The notes below the pieces were generated by a model that ran no database searches, was not told the DNA's origin, and saw only the letters and a list, made by a program, of their open reading frames with translations. A stretch of 64,000 bases of DNA, taken from Myoxocephalus aenaeus. Taxonomy: Eukaryota > Chordata > Actinopteri > Perciformes > Cottidae. The position numbers and the translations under genes are program-made. The DNA is taken from NCBI GenBank assembly GCA_038501785.1, contig JBAMJR010000156.1, positions 287,501 through 351,500 on the forward strand, read 5' to 3'. Below are positions 1 through 11,389 of this stretch, one piece after another; positions within the stretch are counted from its first letter, which is position 1, and every line of letters begins with the position of its first letter.

Positions 1-339
1 TTGTCCACCTGAGGGCGCACCTGCCCACCGCCCAAGTGGTACCCCAGATACCGTACCTCCCTCCATACAACTGCACACTTCCCCTGGTTGGCGGTGAGCC
101 CAGCCTGCCTCAGGGACTCCAGCACCGCGCCCACCCGCTGCTCATGCTCCAAGTAGGCGGCAGCATATGCAGCGTGCGGACGCAGCACTCGGTCCATGAG
201 GCGTTGGAAAGCGCACCAAACAACCCAAAGGGAAGCGTGGTGAGTTGGTACAGACCAAACGGAGTGGAGAAGGCCGTTTTTCCCTGTACTCCAGTGACAG
301 AGGAATCTGCCAGTAGCCCTTGGTTAAATCCAGCGTCAT
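1..339 (-). pseudogene. Ty3/gypsy reverse transcriptase fragment, copy 1 (cut by window edge)
   Basis: Read on the minus strand, this is the start of a Ty3/gypsy reverse transcriptase: an L-D-L-T-K-G-Y-W-Q-I-P-L block followed by remains of the fingers and palm region. The reading frame is broken after about 60 residues. The same sequence recurs at 21389-21730, where more of the element is present, so this is the edge of the large duplication. It cannot encode an active enzyme. LTRs are not visible next to it. Confidence 0.75.
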
Positions 340-349
340 AAATTATTTA

Positions 350-690
350 AAAAAGTGAATAAATAAAAAGGGAATGAATGCAGCTCAGTCAGCCAGCCTT
401 GCCTCAGACACGGGCCGACTGCCCCACCTTGTGGAGAAGGAGGAGAACTACAGGTCAACCACATGAATACGTGCACACAGCTCCCTGCTGTAAGGACACA
501 CGTGGAAGTATTAGAAGCTGCAGCAATAAAAGCAGGAGTAGTACTACACCACTATTACTTATTCTACTGCTACTAGTATCCCTCATGATTGTGACACGTA
601 AGCAAGTAGCTTACATGTACTCAAGTATAGTTCTTAAGTCCAGTTTTGAGGAACTTGTACTAGCAGCAGCAGTATGTATATAGTAGCCTA
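350..690 (+). repeat. Inverted-arm repeat, left arm of copy 1
   Basis: The stretch starting near the poly-A-rich 350-375 region and running past 600 recurs in the same orientation at 21735-21990 and in reverse at about 31710-31330 and 57190-56810. In the 21-31 kb copy it therefore forms the two inverted ends of a ~10 kb unit. The short open frames in it are unlike any protein family I know and are probably not coding. Confidence 0.7.
608..615. other. Empty hAT insertion site (AGCTTACA)
   Basis: The eight bases AGCTTACA occur once here, in uninterrupted flanking sequence. In the second copy of the duplication the same eight bases occur on both sides of a 2.1 kb element (21992-21999 and 24111-24118). 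This is the pre-insertion allele. Confidence 0.9.
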
Positions 691-1665
691 GTATTGTAGC
701 AGTAGTAGGATAGTAGCAGTAGCAGCCTAGGATTGTAGCAGTAGTAGGATAGTAGCAGTAGCAGTAGCAGCCTAGTATTGTAGTAGTAGTAGGATAGTAG
801 TAGTAGCAGCCTAGTATTGTAGCAGTAGTAGGATAGTAGTAGTAGCAGTAGCAGCCTAGTATTGTAGTAGTAGTAGGATAGTAGTAGTAGCAGCCTAGTA
901 TTGTAGCAGTAGTAGGATAGTAGTAGTAGCAGTAGCAGCCTAGTATTGTAGTAGTAGTAGGATAGTAGTAGTAGTAGCCTAGTATTGTACCAGTAGTAGG
1001 ATAGTAGTAGTAGCAGCCTAGTATTGTAGCAGTAGTAGGATAGTAGTAGTAGCAGTAGCAGCCTAGTATTGTAGTAGTAGTAGGATAGTAGTAGTAGTAG
1101 CCTAGTATTGTACCAGTAGTAGGATAGTAGTAGTAGCAGCCTAGTATTGTAGTAGTAGTAGGATAGTAGTAGTAGCCTAGTATTGTACCAGTAGTAGGAT
1201 AGTAGCAGTAGTAGTAGCAGCCTAGTATTGTAGCAGTAGTAGGATAGTAGTAGTAGCAGTAGCAGCCTAGTATTGTAGTAGTAGTAGTAGCCTAGTATTG
1301 TACCAGTAGTAGGATAGTAGTAGTAGCAGCCTAGTATTGTAGCAGTAGTAGGATAGTAGTAGTAGCAGTAGCAGCCTAGTATTGTAGTAGTAGTAGTAGC
1401 CTAGTATTGTACCAGTAGTAGGATAGTAGTAGTAGCAGCCTAGTATTGTAGCAGTAGTAGGATAGTAGTAGTAGCAGTAGCAGCCTAGTATTGTAGCACT
1501 AGTAGGATAGTAGTAGTAGCAGTAGCAGCCTAGGATTGTAGCAGTAGTAGGATAGTAGCAGTAGCAGCCTAGGATTGTAGCAGTAGTAGGATAGTAGCAG
1601 TAGCAGTAGCAGCCTAGTATTGTAGCAGTAGTAGGATAGTAGTAGTAGCACTAGTAGCCTAGTAT
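690..1665. repeat. Compound TAG-triplet minisatellite
   Basis: About 1 kb of imperfect units of roughly 30-50 bp built from AGTAGTAGGATAGTAG and GCAGCCTAGTATTG blocks with variable numbers of TAG and CAG triplets. Open frames on the minus strand through it (Y-C-Y-N and L-L-L-L runs) are products of the repeat and not genes. Confidence 0.9.
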
Positions 1666-1679
1666 TATAAGTATATAGA

Positions 1680-1975
1680 CATACCTGCAAACTTGTCACT
1701 TTTCGGCGAAATTCGCCGTTTTCAAATCAAAATATGTCATCCACGTGCATCATGTAGATTCGAAGAGTTTAAGGAAGAGGACGTTATATATGTAGCGCAG
1801 CTTGATGCAGGGCTGAGATGAGGTGGAGCTGGGCCTGGCAGAAGGTGGAGGGCAAAACAGAAAGGAGTGCAGTACAGCTTACCACTGTCCCAGTATTTCA
1901 TACAAATTGATAAAGCCGGGTATGCTAAATGCAGCCTCTGCTCCAAGGAGATCAAAATAAAAATCAAGTCTAGCC
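1680..1975 (+). pseudogene. Relic of BED-finger hAT transposase 5' region
   Basis: Around 1910-1965 the plus strand reads D-K-A-G-Y-A-K-C-S-L-C-S-K-E-I, which looks like the first half of a BED zinc finger (C-x2-C) as found at the N-terminus of hAT transposases and ZBED proteins. The histidine half is missing. In-frame stops precede it. Related copies lie at 24985-25285 and 10719-10950; the last retains the His pair. Confidence 0.5.
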
Positions 1976-2195
1976 TAGTATTGTCGCAGTAGTAGGCTAG
2001 TATTGTGGCAATAGTAGGGTAGCATTACTAGTATAGTAGGCTAGCATTACTAGTATAGCATTACTAGTATACTATTGTAGCAGTAGTAGGCTGCACCCTG
2101 ACCCCCCCTCTCTCTTAAATGAGGTGACTGTGTCTGACCCCCGGACTGAAGACAGGTGTGGAGATGAGGCCAGTTGCCAGAAGCCACGCCCACGG

Positions 2196-2219
2196 CACAC
2201 ACACACACACACACACAGA

Positions 2220-2285
<66 letters not shown>
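2196..2285. repeat. (CA)n microsatellite
   Basis: About 90 bp of CA dinucleotides interrupted once by AGAG near 2217. Its copy in the second duplicate (25885-25976) lacks the interruption. Confidence 0.98.
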
Positions 2286-2287
<2 letters not shown>

Positions 2288-2289
2288 AC

Positions 2290-4485
2290 AGGGAACGAAC
2301 AGGGGACACAAGAGACACAGGGAAAAGACAGAAAAGGACATGCTGAGCCGTGACACATTGGACCAAGACAGCCTCCATTATTTTTAAGAAAACAGAAGAA
2401 GTCAAAATGTGTCTGCAGAGATCACTTGACAACATTTTGCTGACTGAGTCTTTCTTGCCACCAGTGGGGTCACAGTTCATTGTTTTCTCATGTCAACCAG
2501 TAGTGTTTATTCTAATAGGAATGTGCATTAATAACTAATGTGTCTGAAGACACTTCATAGATAACAGTGTGATGGTGCTCACATAGAATCTATATGTTCA
2601 ACACAATCAATACATTCTTTCTTTATAATGTATAATAGTTTCTCTGAATATGAAAGAAAACAGAAAATCATTCAACATCTTCCCCCATTCTTTAGTCTAA
2701 AAGAAACTTTACTCTTATTACTTATTACATTCTCTTTGCATTCTATATGACGCTTTAGAGAGTACATAAATCAGAACATTAAAGGTGCATTTCACCTGAA
2801 AGACCTCATACAGAATACTCAACCTTTCTAACTCTCCACATCTCCACATGTAAGGGACTATGTGAGTAATCCTCTGTGTGCACACCAGATGGTGTTCTAG
2901 TCCATCAAACAAGTAACATGTAAAAGTGGTATTCATTGGAGAACACGACATTTTGAAACTTGAGATGATTTAAAACTGACGTCTTGTGTCTAACCGACGT
3001 GGTCGAGAACACAATATTAAAGCGAATGCTTTGTTTCCATCCAACAAACCAAAGGTTTATTTCATGAGTCTTCAGTTTTAAAGACAGTACAGGAAGAAAA
3101 GTGGAATTCTATGATAAATGGTGCTGGATTTCAGAACATTCACAATAACAATAAACTGAATAAAATACACTGCACCACCGTAGCAGGCAGCGTGAGCAGT
3201 AACCTACGATAACAGGAAGTGGGCGAGCGGGAAAAGTCTGGGATTCATGAACGCCCCAATAGAACAAACAGGAAGAAAATGTAAAAAGCCTCAAAGAGTG
3301 ACAGCGGCTGAGAGTTAGTCTCTGACTGTTTGAGATTATCCACCAAACAGCAGCTCAGATGATCCGGCCTTCTTGGAGTCTCTCTGTGGCCTCCTGGAAA
3401 GGTTGCTGACTGGGGACTCTATGGACATGCTGGGGGTCTGCAATACTAATATGGGCAACATTGAACAAACCTGGAGGGGGTGATTGGGAGGAATTGCCTG
3501 ACCTGAACCTGAGTGGTGCTTTCTAATTGGCTGTGCTAGTCATGGACTGGCTATAACAAACATCATGTGACAGCATTGGGGCGGCTCATGAGTGTATTTG
3601 GTACCAGAACACCCAAGGCCAAAGATCGGCTGACTCTCCCTCTCCTTACGGAGTCAGCCCTAACTATAAGCGCTATCAAAGAGGAAAGTCTTAGGGGTCG
3701 TATCATCTGATCTGCAGCCGTACGGCCAAGTTCAGAACCTCCATTGTGGAAGCAGCTGCTAGAAGTGGAGGTCAGAGGATTGTTGGTGCTTGTTGTTGCT
3801 GCTGCCTACGAACTCCCTGGTGGACACAACAAGGGGCGACAGACGGAGGGATGTTGTCTCTTCATAGTTCACCCCTCTGGAAGAAGACTCCAGAAACACA
3901 CCAGAGGGAAAACTCAAGTCCACCATTCACACAGATAGAAAGGAAACACACACACAGGATGAGATCAAACATCACTGGCCCTGGACCAAGACAGCCTCAG
4001 GTGTTATGGCAGAGATGAAGAGGTTGAGCGTGAGAATATCATTCAAAGTAACCAACGTCTGTTTTATCCCTTTTGACACTGTTTTTTTTAAATAAAAATT
4101 CATTGGAACATGACGCCTTCAGGTAATGATTGCACAATAACTGACCTGAAAAAGGGCGATGTAAACAGGGACAAAGGAAAATTCATTGGAAATTCTTTGA
4201 CTTTAAGGGCTGGACTTATTAGAGTCTTTGAGACTGAGACTGATCCGTGAGAAGTAAAAACACTGAGATCCAAACATCACTGGCCCTGGACCAAGAAAAC
4301 TTCAGGTGTTATGGCAGAGATGAAGAGGTTGAGCTTGACAACTTAATTAAAGTGTGTTTGATTTATAAAGTATTTGGGAGAACAACAATTCTTTGGAACT
4401 CCTTCAGGTAATGATTGCACAATGACTGACCTGCTGGAAGGATGATGGTAACAGGTACGAGGCCTGAAGTGATCAAAGAAAGAAC
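2290..4485. other. Duplicated non-coding stretch, no gene recognised
   Basis: No convincing reading frame or splice-bounded exon is visible. It contains two related modules (about 3950-4030 and 4260-4340) sharing the phrase ATCACTGGCCCTGGACCAAG followed by GGTGTTATGGCAGAGATGAA. The same modules recur at 27640-28020, 40540-40920 and, inverted, near 16310-16370, so this is itself a repeat family. The whole stretch is copied at about 25980-28160. Confidence 0.6.
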
Positions 4486-5103
4486 GGTAGCACTTTATAA
4501 TAAGTACACACTATTTAGCATTAGTAAAGCATGAATAAACACTGAATTCATCATTTATAAAGCTTTATTCCAACATGAACACTTATTAGTAACTCATTAG
4601 TATGCAATTCAGATGAGGAACATACTTAACTAATATTTAACTAACGAGTAGTAACGACCTGAATTAATCATGAATTGCAGCATTTTTTTTTTATCATTTA
4701 CTAACACTTTTCAAATGATCTTATTAATCATCTATGAGTCCTTAATACTTAATTTGCAAATGGGGAATCCATCATTTATAAAGTATGAAAACCCAAGCTT
4801 ATTAATCCAGAATGAAACATTTCTAACTGTGTTTATGAATTGCATACTAATGAGTTACTAATGAGTGTTCATGTTGGAATAAAGCTTTATAAATGATGAA
4901 CTTTTATTAGGGGAGTTTTTCCTGATCCGATGTGAGGTCCCGGGACAGGATGTTATGTGTACAGATTGTAAAGCCCTCCGAGGCAAACTTGTATTTGTGA
5001 TGTTGGGCTGTATAAAATAAACTGAATTGAATTGAATGAATTCAGTGTTTACTCATGCTTTACTAATGCTAAATAGTGTGTACTTTAATTATAAAGTACT
5101 ACC
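4486..5103. mobile_element. Foldback/TIR element interrupted by a LINE tail
   Basis: The element begins GGTAGCACTTTATAATAAG and ends with the reverse complement GGTAGTACTTTATAATTAAAG. Inverted arms of roughly 120 bp or more carry the sequence around TATTTAGCATTAGTAAAGCATG. Its right arm is split by a LINE 3' end at 4901-5035. An empty target survives at 16031-16060 and 19781-19812, where GAAAGAAC and AAATAACTGAGG (reverse complemented) are contiguous; the filled site has a few extra bases beyond the arm. Copies: 28163-28779, and an inverted derivative at 39893-40395. It has no coding capacity, so it was presumably moved in trans. Confidence 0.75.
4901..5035 (+). mobile_element. LINE 3' end with GAATT tail inserted into the foldback element
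   Basis: The insertion runs from CTTTTATTAGGGGAG to a tail of ATTGAATTGAAT repeats, preceded by GATTGTAAAGCCCTCCGAGG and TGTATAAAATAAACTG. This is the familiar 3' terminus of fish non-LTR retrotransposons with short tail repeats. The intact opposite arm of the host element shows where it landed; ATGAA flanks both sides. A related tail occurs at 6345-6420. Confidence 0.75.
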
Positions 5104-5215
5104 AACAGAGCAAATAACTGAGGGTGAGGACAACAAGATGAGATTGAAGTCTGGATTTAAAGAGCTCAACTGTTTGATGTCAGCAGGAGGGTCATTCCAG
5201 AGGAAGGGGATGTTG

Positions 5216-5440
5216 TTTTAACACTGTTAATGAATGATGTCCTGTTAAAGCTCTGTATCACTTTATTCTGCACATTTCCTGCTTTTCAATAAAGACAGCT
5301 CTGCATGTGAAGTGTGTTTGCTTCATTCTCTATAGAAAGTTGACTTTGAGTGTTTTCATGTGTTTCATCACCTTAGTTCCATCACTGTTATCATGCTGAC
5401 AAATCATTCATCAAACTGATAAAAGTGATGTTCTGGACTC
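5216..5440 (+). repeat. Orphan 3' flank of the MABP-like gene family
   Basis: This sequence (TATCACTTTATTCTGCACAT, AATAAAGAC, then GTTGACTTTGAGTGTTTTCA) is the same as that following gene B at about 43470-43640 and gene C at 60390-60540, including the AATAAA polyadenylation signal. No coding exon lies upstream here, so it is a relic of the repeat unit carrying these genes. Confidence 0.7.
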
Positions 5441-7544
5441 AGTGGTGGAAGAAGTACTCAGATCTTTGACTCAAGTCAAAGTAGCAGTACCACAGTGTAG
5501 AAATACTAGTACACGTCCTGCATAAGAACATGTACTAAAGTTAAAGTCAAAACATACTCTAAATCAATCAATGAAGTACATCATCATGTATTTGTTGATT
5601 ATATTTATTTTTATTAGACTGAATCAATGTAAAGGTATCAAATAACTGTAGTAGTATTTTATTCATTCATTTGAAAGCCTGATTGAAAATATAACAGACT
5701 TGTTAACATGCCTGCCATTGTCAGAGAGGCAAACCCATGTCCAAACAGAGAAAATGTTGCAATTTCCCAAATGAAGAAATAACTTCTTCCTCTTTCACAG
5801 ACAGCTTTCTTCTTTGTAAGGCTCCAGTTGACCCCGATATTAAAGGCTGCTTCGTCTTGTGTAACATCTTTGAACTTTCTAATGATCTCTTTATGCTCTT
5901 TATCACCACTAGCGTTACTACTACCCTACTACTGCTATAATGCTAAGCTACTACTGCTGTAGAGGCTCTAACCTTAACCAATGTAAGTATTACATGTGTT
6001 TGGATGCGTGTTCTACAAACAAATCCACTGTCCAATGCGCTGTGCCTCTTTGATCCATTTATTCCGTGTTAGTGAAGCATAGCATGAATCTTACATGTTG
6101 CAGCACAACTCAGGATACCACAAGACAGGATAACGTTGACACGACCACGGTCAAAAACTATTTTGTTTCTCATCCACACACCTGTTCTCATTAGCAGGCA
6201 CTTACCGGTATGCCAGTTCACATGAATGTGCCACCCTGTGTTCAGATGTAGGAACTACATGTCCCAATTCCCCCTGTGTTTCCCTCAAAGATAAAAGAAA
6301 GCAACAAAACTACATTATGGCTCCAACAACTGCTACTACCAGCCTACTAGATTGTAAAGCCCTCTGAGGCAAATTTGTAATTTGTGATTTTGGGCTATAC
6401 AAAATAAATGGAATTGAATACTACTGCTACAATACTAGTCTATAATGCTACAATACTAGGTAACTACTGCTACAATACTATGCTACAACTAATACTACTA
6501 GCCTAATACTTCTACTACTAGCCTACTACTGCTACAATACTAGGCTACTACTGCTACTACATCTACCCTAATACTGCTACAATACTAGGTAACTACTACT
6601 ACTACTACTACTACTAGCCTATTACTGTTACAATACTAGACTACAACTATTACTACTAGCCTAGTACTTCTACTACAACCTCCCTACTACTGCTACAATA
6701 CTAGCAGTGCTACTACTACTGCTAATACTGCCACCAAGGAAGTAGGCTGTTAAAATTCTTTACTTCGGCCGAAGTAAAAGTAAAATTACTAATGCCACTG
6801 TAAAAAATACTGTGTTACAAGTAATGCATTGAAAAGGTTGTGTGACAATGTAGGATTCTTAATGTATTAAAAGTTGGCTACTAAATGTAGAAAAATGTCT
6901 TGTTTCCGACTATTATTTATAGGAGTCTCTCCTTAACCTGGAGTTTTAGGAGAGACTCCAGTTCAGGGGTAATACAAGAATAAGAACCTAGAATATAGGT
7001 ACTGTGATTCATTTGACAGTACGCTACTGTTAAATGTACAACAGCTATTTACTTGCTAATTGCTGCCAGCCAGTTACATATCACAGTGTTCTTGTTACAG
7101 TGCAGGATGTTCACTGTTGTAGTTGGTTAAGGTGGAGCTCATTTTGAACTTTCATTATGGATAAACAGCTGATTCTCCAAGTATTAATTGATTGAATGTT
7201 TGGTTTGTGAAAATAGTGAAATTAGTGAGAAATTGTGTCACGATTACCCAAAGAAAAGCAGCAAATCTTCACATTTGCGAAGCTAGAACCATGAAGTGAT
7301 GCTTCTAATCGTCTGACAATCAACTAACTGATTAATCTACTAATCCTCTCAGCTGTACTTGTTTACTTGTTTATTATAAAACATTGCATTTAATGTTTTA
7401 TATGTAACAAATCTGTAACTAAAGCTGTATTTAGGTAGATTTCCCTCTAAGATGTACAAGTACAACGTGGCATGACAAGAAAAGGCTCAAGTAAAGTACA
7501 AGTAACTCAAATGTAAATGTACTTTGTAACATTCCACCATGCTG
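5441..7544. mobile_element. Composite hAT-like non-autonomous element
   Basis: Begins CAGTGGTGGAAGAAGTACTC and ends near 7544 with a sequence whose reverse complement is CAGCATGGTGGAATGTTAC; both resemble the hAT terminal repeat common in fish (CAGTGGTGGAATGTAAC). I could not find a clean 8-bp duplication, and the interior is a patchwork (LINE tail at 6345-6420, triplet tract at 6421-6735, FOLD-like AGGAGAGACTCCAG hairpin near 6925-6965). The copy at about 29116-31370 is collinear. Ends are tentative. Confidence 0.4.
6421..6735. repeat. CTA-triplet minisatellite
   Basis: Degenerate repeats of TACTACTGCTACAATACTAG type. The second duplicate keeps only about 40 bp of it (30105-30145), so the tract expanded in copy 1 or collapsed in copy 2. 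Confidence 0.85.
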
Positions 7545-7851
7545 ATACTGCTGCTCCCACTGCTGCTGCTGCTAGTACAAGTACCTCATGACTTAAGAAC
7601 TGTACTTGAATAAATGTACTTACTAACATGCCACAATCGTGAGGGATACTAGTAGCAGTAGAATAAGTAATAGTAGTGTACAGTGGCGGCTGGTGGATTT
7701 TTCAATGCAGTATGATTCAATGCAAAAAAGGTATAAAAAACACATTAATACTTTGCAGTTGAATATTTAAACATTTATTCCAACACTGACATAATAAGGA
7801 CATTATTCATACAATTCAGTATTTTTTCCATATATATATATATATATAAAT

Positions 7852-7930
<79 letters not shown>

Positions 7931-7989
7931 TAGAACAAGTTTATATTTTAAGATTCCCCATATGAACCTTGTTTGTTGGGGAAACACAA

Positions 7990-8245
7990 ATCAGTGTGGT
8001 GAGGAAACCTGCATGTTTTTACGAGACAGATTATTTGTAAAGAAATTTTGGTCTTCTGTCCTTCTGAGTGGCAAACCTCTCAATGACCTTCTTATTGAAG
8101 TCGGGCATGTCCCTGACAAGTTACTTCTCCATGAGAGCGTAGCCAGAGCATTAAGGCCATCCTGTGTCATGGTGTTTCTCAGGAAGGTCTTGATCCTCTT
8201 CAGAGTACAGAAACACCTCTGGATTCAGCTGTTGTCATGGTGATG
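7990..8245 (-). pseudogene. hAT transposase C-terminal (dimerisation) region relic
   Basis: On the minus strand a frame reads T-L-K-R-I-K-T-F-L-R-N-T-M, then Q-D-G-L-N-A-L-A, and, after indels, D-M-P-D-F-N-K-K-V-I-E-R-F-A. This pattern matches the C-terminal dimerisation region of hAT transposases of the TTF/ZMYM-like type: a short L-K-R-I-K-T-L helix, then L-N-x-L-A-x-L-S. It needs at least one frameshift to read through and has no upstream catalytic domain, so it is dead. Confidence 0.6.
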
Positions 8246-9667
8246 AGGATCCTGAGAAGACTGACAGTCTCTGAAGAGGAGAACCGCTCCTTGGCTTCAT
8301 CAGGATGGCATCACATACCTGTAAAAGATAAATCAACTTACATTATCAATAAAGCTATTTTGATGAAAGTGATTCTGATTCAACACTTATGTCCAAGTCA
8401 AGTATTTCTACAATACAATGTATGTAAAATCTTACAAATAACTTTAGATGATGGGAAATTATAACTACATCATCAAATTGTATCAGACGGTCAGTTACCA
8501 GCGTGTCCTCCCTTTCAGAAAACAGTCCACTATGTTGTTGAATAGTTGCCAACTTGCCATCTTCAAAAACAACGAGGCCTCTTCTAGACATTGACTTGGT
8601 GGACACCTGAATAAGCATGTTATTAACTACCCGCACTTTTAAAATATTTAAACAAATATCATTGTGATGTTTTCTATCATATTCGTTCACTTTGATGACT
8701 AGGCCCATGTAGGCTTTTACAGACTGTTGGACGTGAGCAACTTATCCCTCCCTCCAGGAAATACACGACCCCTTGGTTCTTCTGTTACTGATGGATTTAT
8801 TCTCAACGTGCGCCTCAGTCAACACCACCGTCAGCAACCCACCGTCCAACTGTTTAATTACATTTCAACAGACAAAACAAGTTGGCGTTCACGTTACACA
8901 GTAAACTGTTTGCACGTAAATATGCGCGACGAATCATTAACATAACAACATACCTCGCTGCTGCACACAACTGAGAGGGAGATGGTCCACTTGGATAACA
9001 ACATACTTCGACAAATCAACACTTTGTTGTCACTTTAACTTATATCTTTTAAACTAGCTTTTAGCGGAGTAAACACTTCTACCGCGGCACATGTTTTCAG
9101 GAGCTTGTCACAACTAAAAGTGTCCCAACACAAACATAGGACGTAAAGATGGTTCCTATCACATGTAAATACGAGACGTTAGCTTGCTTATTGTGTGTTC
9201 ATTCAGTAACAACAGAACAGGCTACTGTGGGCTGTAGCCTAGCCCAGAACAACAGTCAAAACCTCTTAGCATGCTTCACTCTGCTCCCGGTGATAGCCTC
9301 CTCTCCACGGGCTCCACAACAACAACAACAACAACATCCCACCTCACTCGCTCTGCCGATCACAGGTAGCTCAGGTAGACAAGCTACAAGCTACACAGCC
9401 CATGAGACATTCACTGACCTCCTGAACCCAGTAATTACAATAACCAGTAATCTTATCTAGAACAACTTCTTCCTGTAAACACAATAACACTTTAAACATA
9501 ACAGGTTAACATGACATGTCACTCAGTCCGTTACAGTATAGTTTAATACCTTTAATGAAGCAGGGTCGATGTTCCTCTTCTGCAGCTGGGCGAATAGCAT
9601 GTCCACATTTGGGATGATGTTGTTCCGTCTGTAACTAAACAACCGTTTTCTCTTTGTGTAGCAGTGC

Positions 9668-9885
9668 TAGCGGGCTAACGTTAGTCCGCTAGCTAACGGT
9701 AGCCCGTTAGTCCGCTAGCTAACGGTAGCACGTTAGTCCGCTAGCTAACGGTAGCCCGTTAGTCCGCTAGCTAACGGTAGCACGTTAGCCCGCTAGCTAA
9801 CGGTAGCACGTTAGCCCGCTAGCTAACGGTAGCACGTTAGCCCGCTAGCTAACGGTAGCACGTTAGCCCACTAGCTAACGTTAGC
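9668..9885. repeat. 26-bp GC-rich minisatellite
   Basis: About eight tandem copies of GCTAGCTAACGGTAGCACGT plus TAGCCC, inside the hAT element. The unit contains overlapping palindromes (GCTAGC, and CTAACGTTAG at the edges). Repeats of this type are common inside non-autonomous hAT elements. Confidence 0.9.
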
Positions 9886-10718
9886 CCTGGCCTCTCCCTC
9901 CCCGTCGCTGCTGCTTAGTTCCAGAGGGCAATGCCAGGAATAAAGCTGCACTGTGGCTCCCCTCATTACAGCAGCCCGTCATAAGCGCTGGAGCGATCGT
10001 GTCCGTGGCGTTCTGGATAGTGATGTACCGTTAGCGCCGATGTAGCTTAGCATGAGCATCAGCTGGAAATATCAGTTGACTCTTCTCGTCCACTTGGCGA
10101 TACAAATCAGCTTTCTTTACTTCCTCCAGAATGTAATCCCTTATAACCGACAGCAGCATGCAGTCCAAGTCTTGGAGGAGAGATTTGATCTAGTTAGGCT
10201 TGAGTCTTAGGGCTCCGTTGTCATGACGTTAAAATGGCGCTGAGAGAGACGTGCAGACGAGAATACAAGCGAAGAGAACGAGAACACGCGAGACGAGAAC
10301 CAGAGACTAGCTGTGAACGCACCCGGGGCCTGGCCCCGCAGGAGTCCTTCTTAGGGCGCGGATTGGATAAATGATATGTCCATCATTTATATCTTTAATC
10401 AGTGATTGGCTAAACTGCGTATTAGACCCGACTTGTGCACGAGCATTAGAGAGCAGCAGACAAGTGCATGAGCAGCTCAGAGCAGAGAGGACGAGCAGGA
10501 AAAGCAGATATTTAGCGCAGATATCCTATTTTACAAATATTACTGGGTACATTCCATAGCTCAAACACATACATATTGACAATTAGTATAAGTTATAAAA
10601 AAAATTATAATTTTTTTATAATTAAAATTATAAATAATGTTTTTGTTTTTGTTTTTTTTCTGGCTCAAGGTGGGTGGGGCCAGGCCCCGCGGCCCTCTAT
10701 TGGCCGGCCGCCACTGGT

Positions 10719-11150
10719 TTAAGGAAGAGGACGCTGTATATGCAGCTTAATGCAGGGCTGAGATGAAGTGGAGCTGGGCCTGAAGGTGGAGGTCAAAACA
10801 GACGTGAAAGGAGCAGTACAGCTTCCCACTGTCCCAGTGTTTCATACATATTGATAAAGCAGGGTATGTAAAAGCAGCCTCTGCTCCAAGGAGATCAATT
10901 ACAGTAAAAAGGGCTCACATTTGGCAGATGTAAAGCATACATGTGTATGTTTTTTGTGTTAGTCCATTTTTATTTTTTTTATTAACAGCTCAGGGATATT
11001 CACGGAGCAACCTGTTTGTGCACTGTCCGTTCGGTTTTTGAATAAAGGGTTAGAAATTAATGTTTTTTTATCCGATTCATCGATTAATCGAAAAAATAAT
11101 CAGCCGATTAATCGATTATTAAAATAATTGTTAGTTGCAGCCCTAGTAGT
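10719..11150 (+). pseudogene. BED zinc-finger hAT relic with right terminus
   Basis: A frame at about 10855-10945 reads K-A-A-S-A-P in one phase and C-S-L-C-S-K-E-I-N-Y-S-K-K-G-S-H-L in the other, continuing A-D-V-K-H-T. The C-x2-C and H-x5-H pattern is a BED zinc finger, the DNA-binding domain at the N-terminus of many hAT transposases. About 150 bp downstream the sequence ends with CGATTAATCG repeats and AGTTGCAGCCCTA, the usual terminus of a fish hAT family. The catalytic region is absent, so this is an internally deleted copy. Confidence 0.55.
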
Positions 11151-11389
11151 ATAGTATTATATAGTTATAGAATGTCCAAACTTCTCTAAGGCTGCAGTCT
11201 TCCTCCTACATGAACTAAACCCTTTATTGCCACCAGGTGGCAGTGTTTCCTCTGCTCCTCATTCCAGACTAGCATTCCCAACATGACAGTAGAGGTCATT
11301 TGGGGCCTGAGAGGATGCAGCCAGTGGCATCATAACAAATATATAGACATGACGATCTGGAGAAATGGGGATGGGATACCGAGAGAGGA

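Larger units (their letters stand above)
1..7680 (+). repeat. Large segmental duplication, copy 1
   Basis: This segment aligns collinearly with about 21389-31510: gypsy fragment, inverted arm, triplet-rich minisatellite, BED-finger relic, CA tract, a ~1.9 kb unique-looking stretch, foldback element with LINE insertion, and hAT-like tail. Differences are mostly indels: copy 2 carries a hAT insertion (22000-24110), an extra ~45-bp minisatellite (25290-25700) and about 420 bp near 30391-30813. Copy 1 has a longer triplet tract near 6421-6720. Copy 1 ends abruptly at 7680, where a hAT element begins. Confidence 0.85.
7681..10716. mobile_element. hAT element with degraded transposase
   Basis: Terminal repeats CAGTGGCGGCTGGTGG (7681) and, at the other end, the reverse complement CAGTGGCGGCCGGCC (10716) mark a ~3 kb hAT-type element. 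It carries a transposase C-terminal relic (minus strand, 7990-8245), a CA tract (7855-7927) and a 26-bp minisatellite (9668-9885). Its ends and subterminal sequence match the element at 16727-19618 in opposite orientation. The eight bases on either side are not a duplication (GTAGTGTA versus GTTTAAGG), unlike the other hAT elements here, so the flanks were probably exchanged by recombination after insertion. Confidence 0.75.

Noticed and set aside
2050..2480. C-V-C-V poly-frame at the CA tract
   Set aside because: Translated microsatellite.
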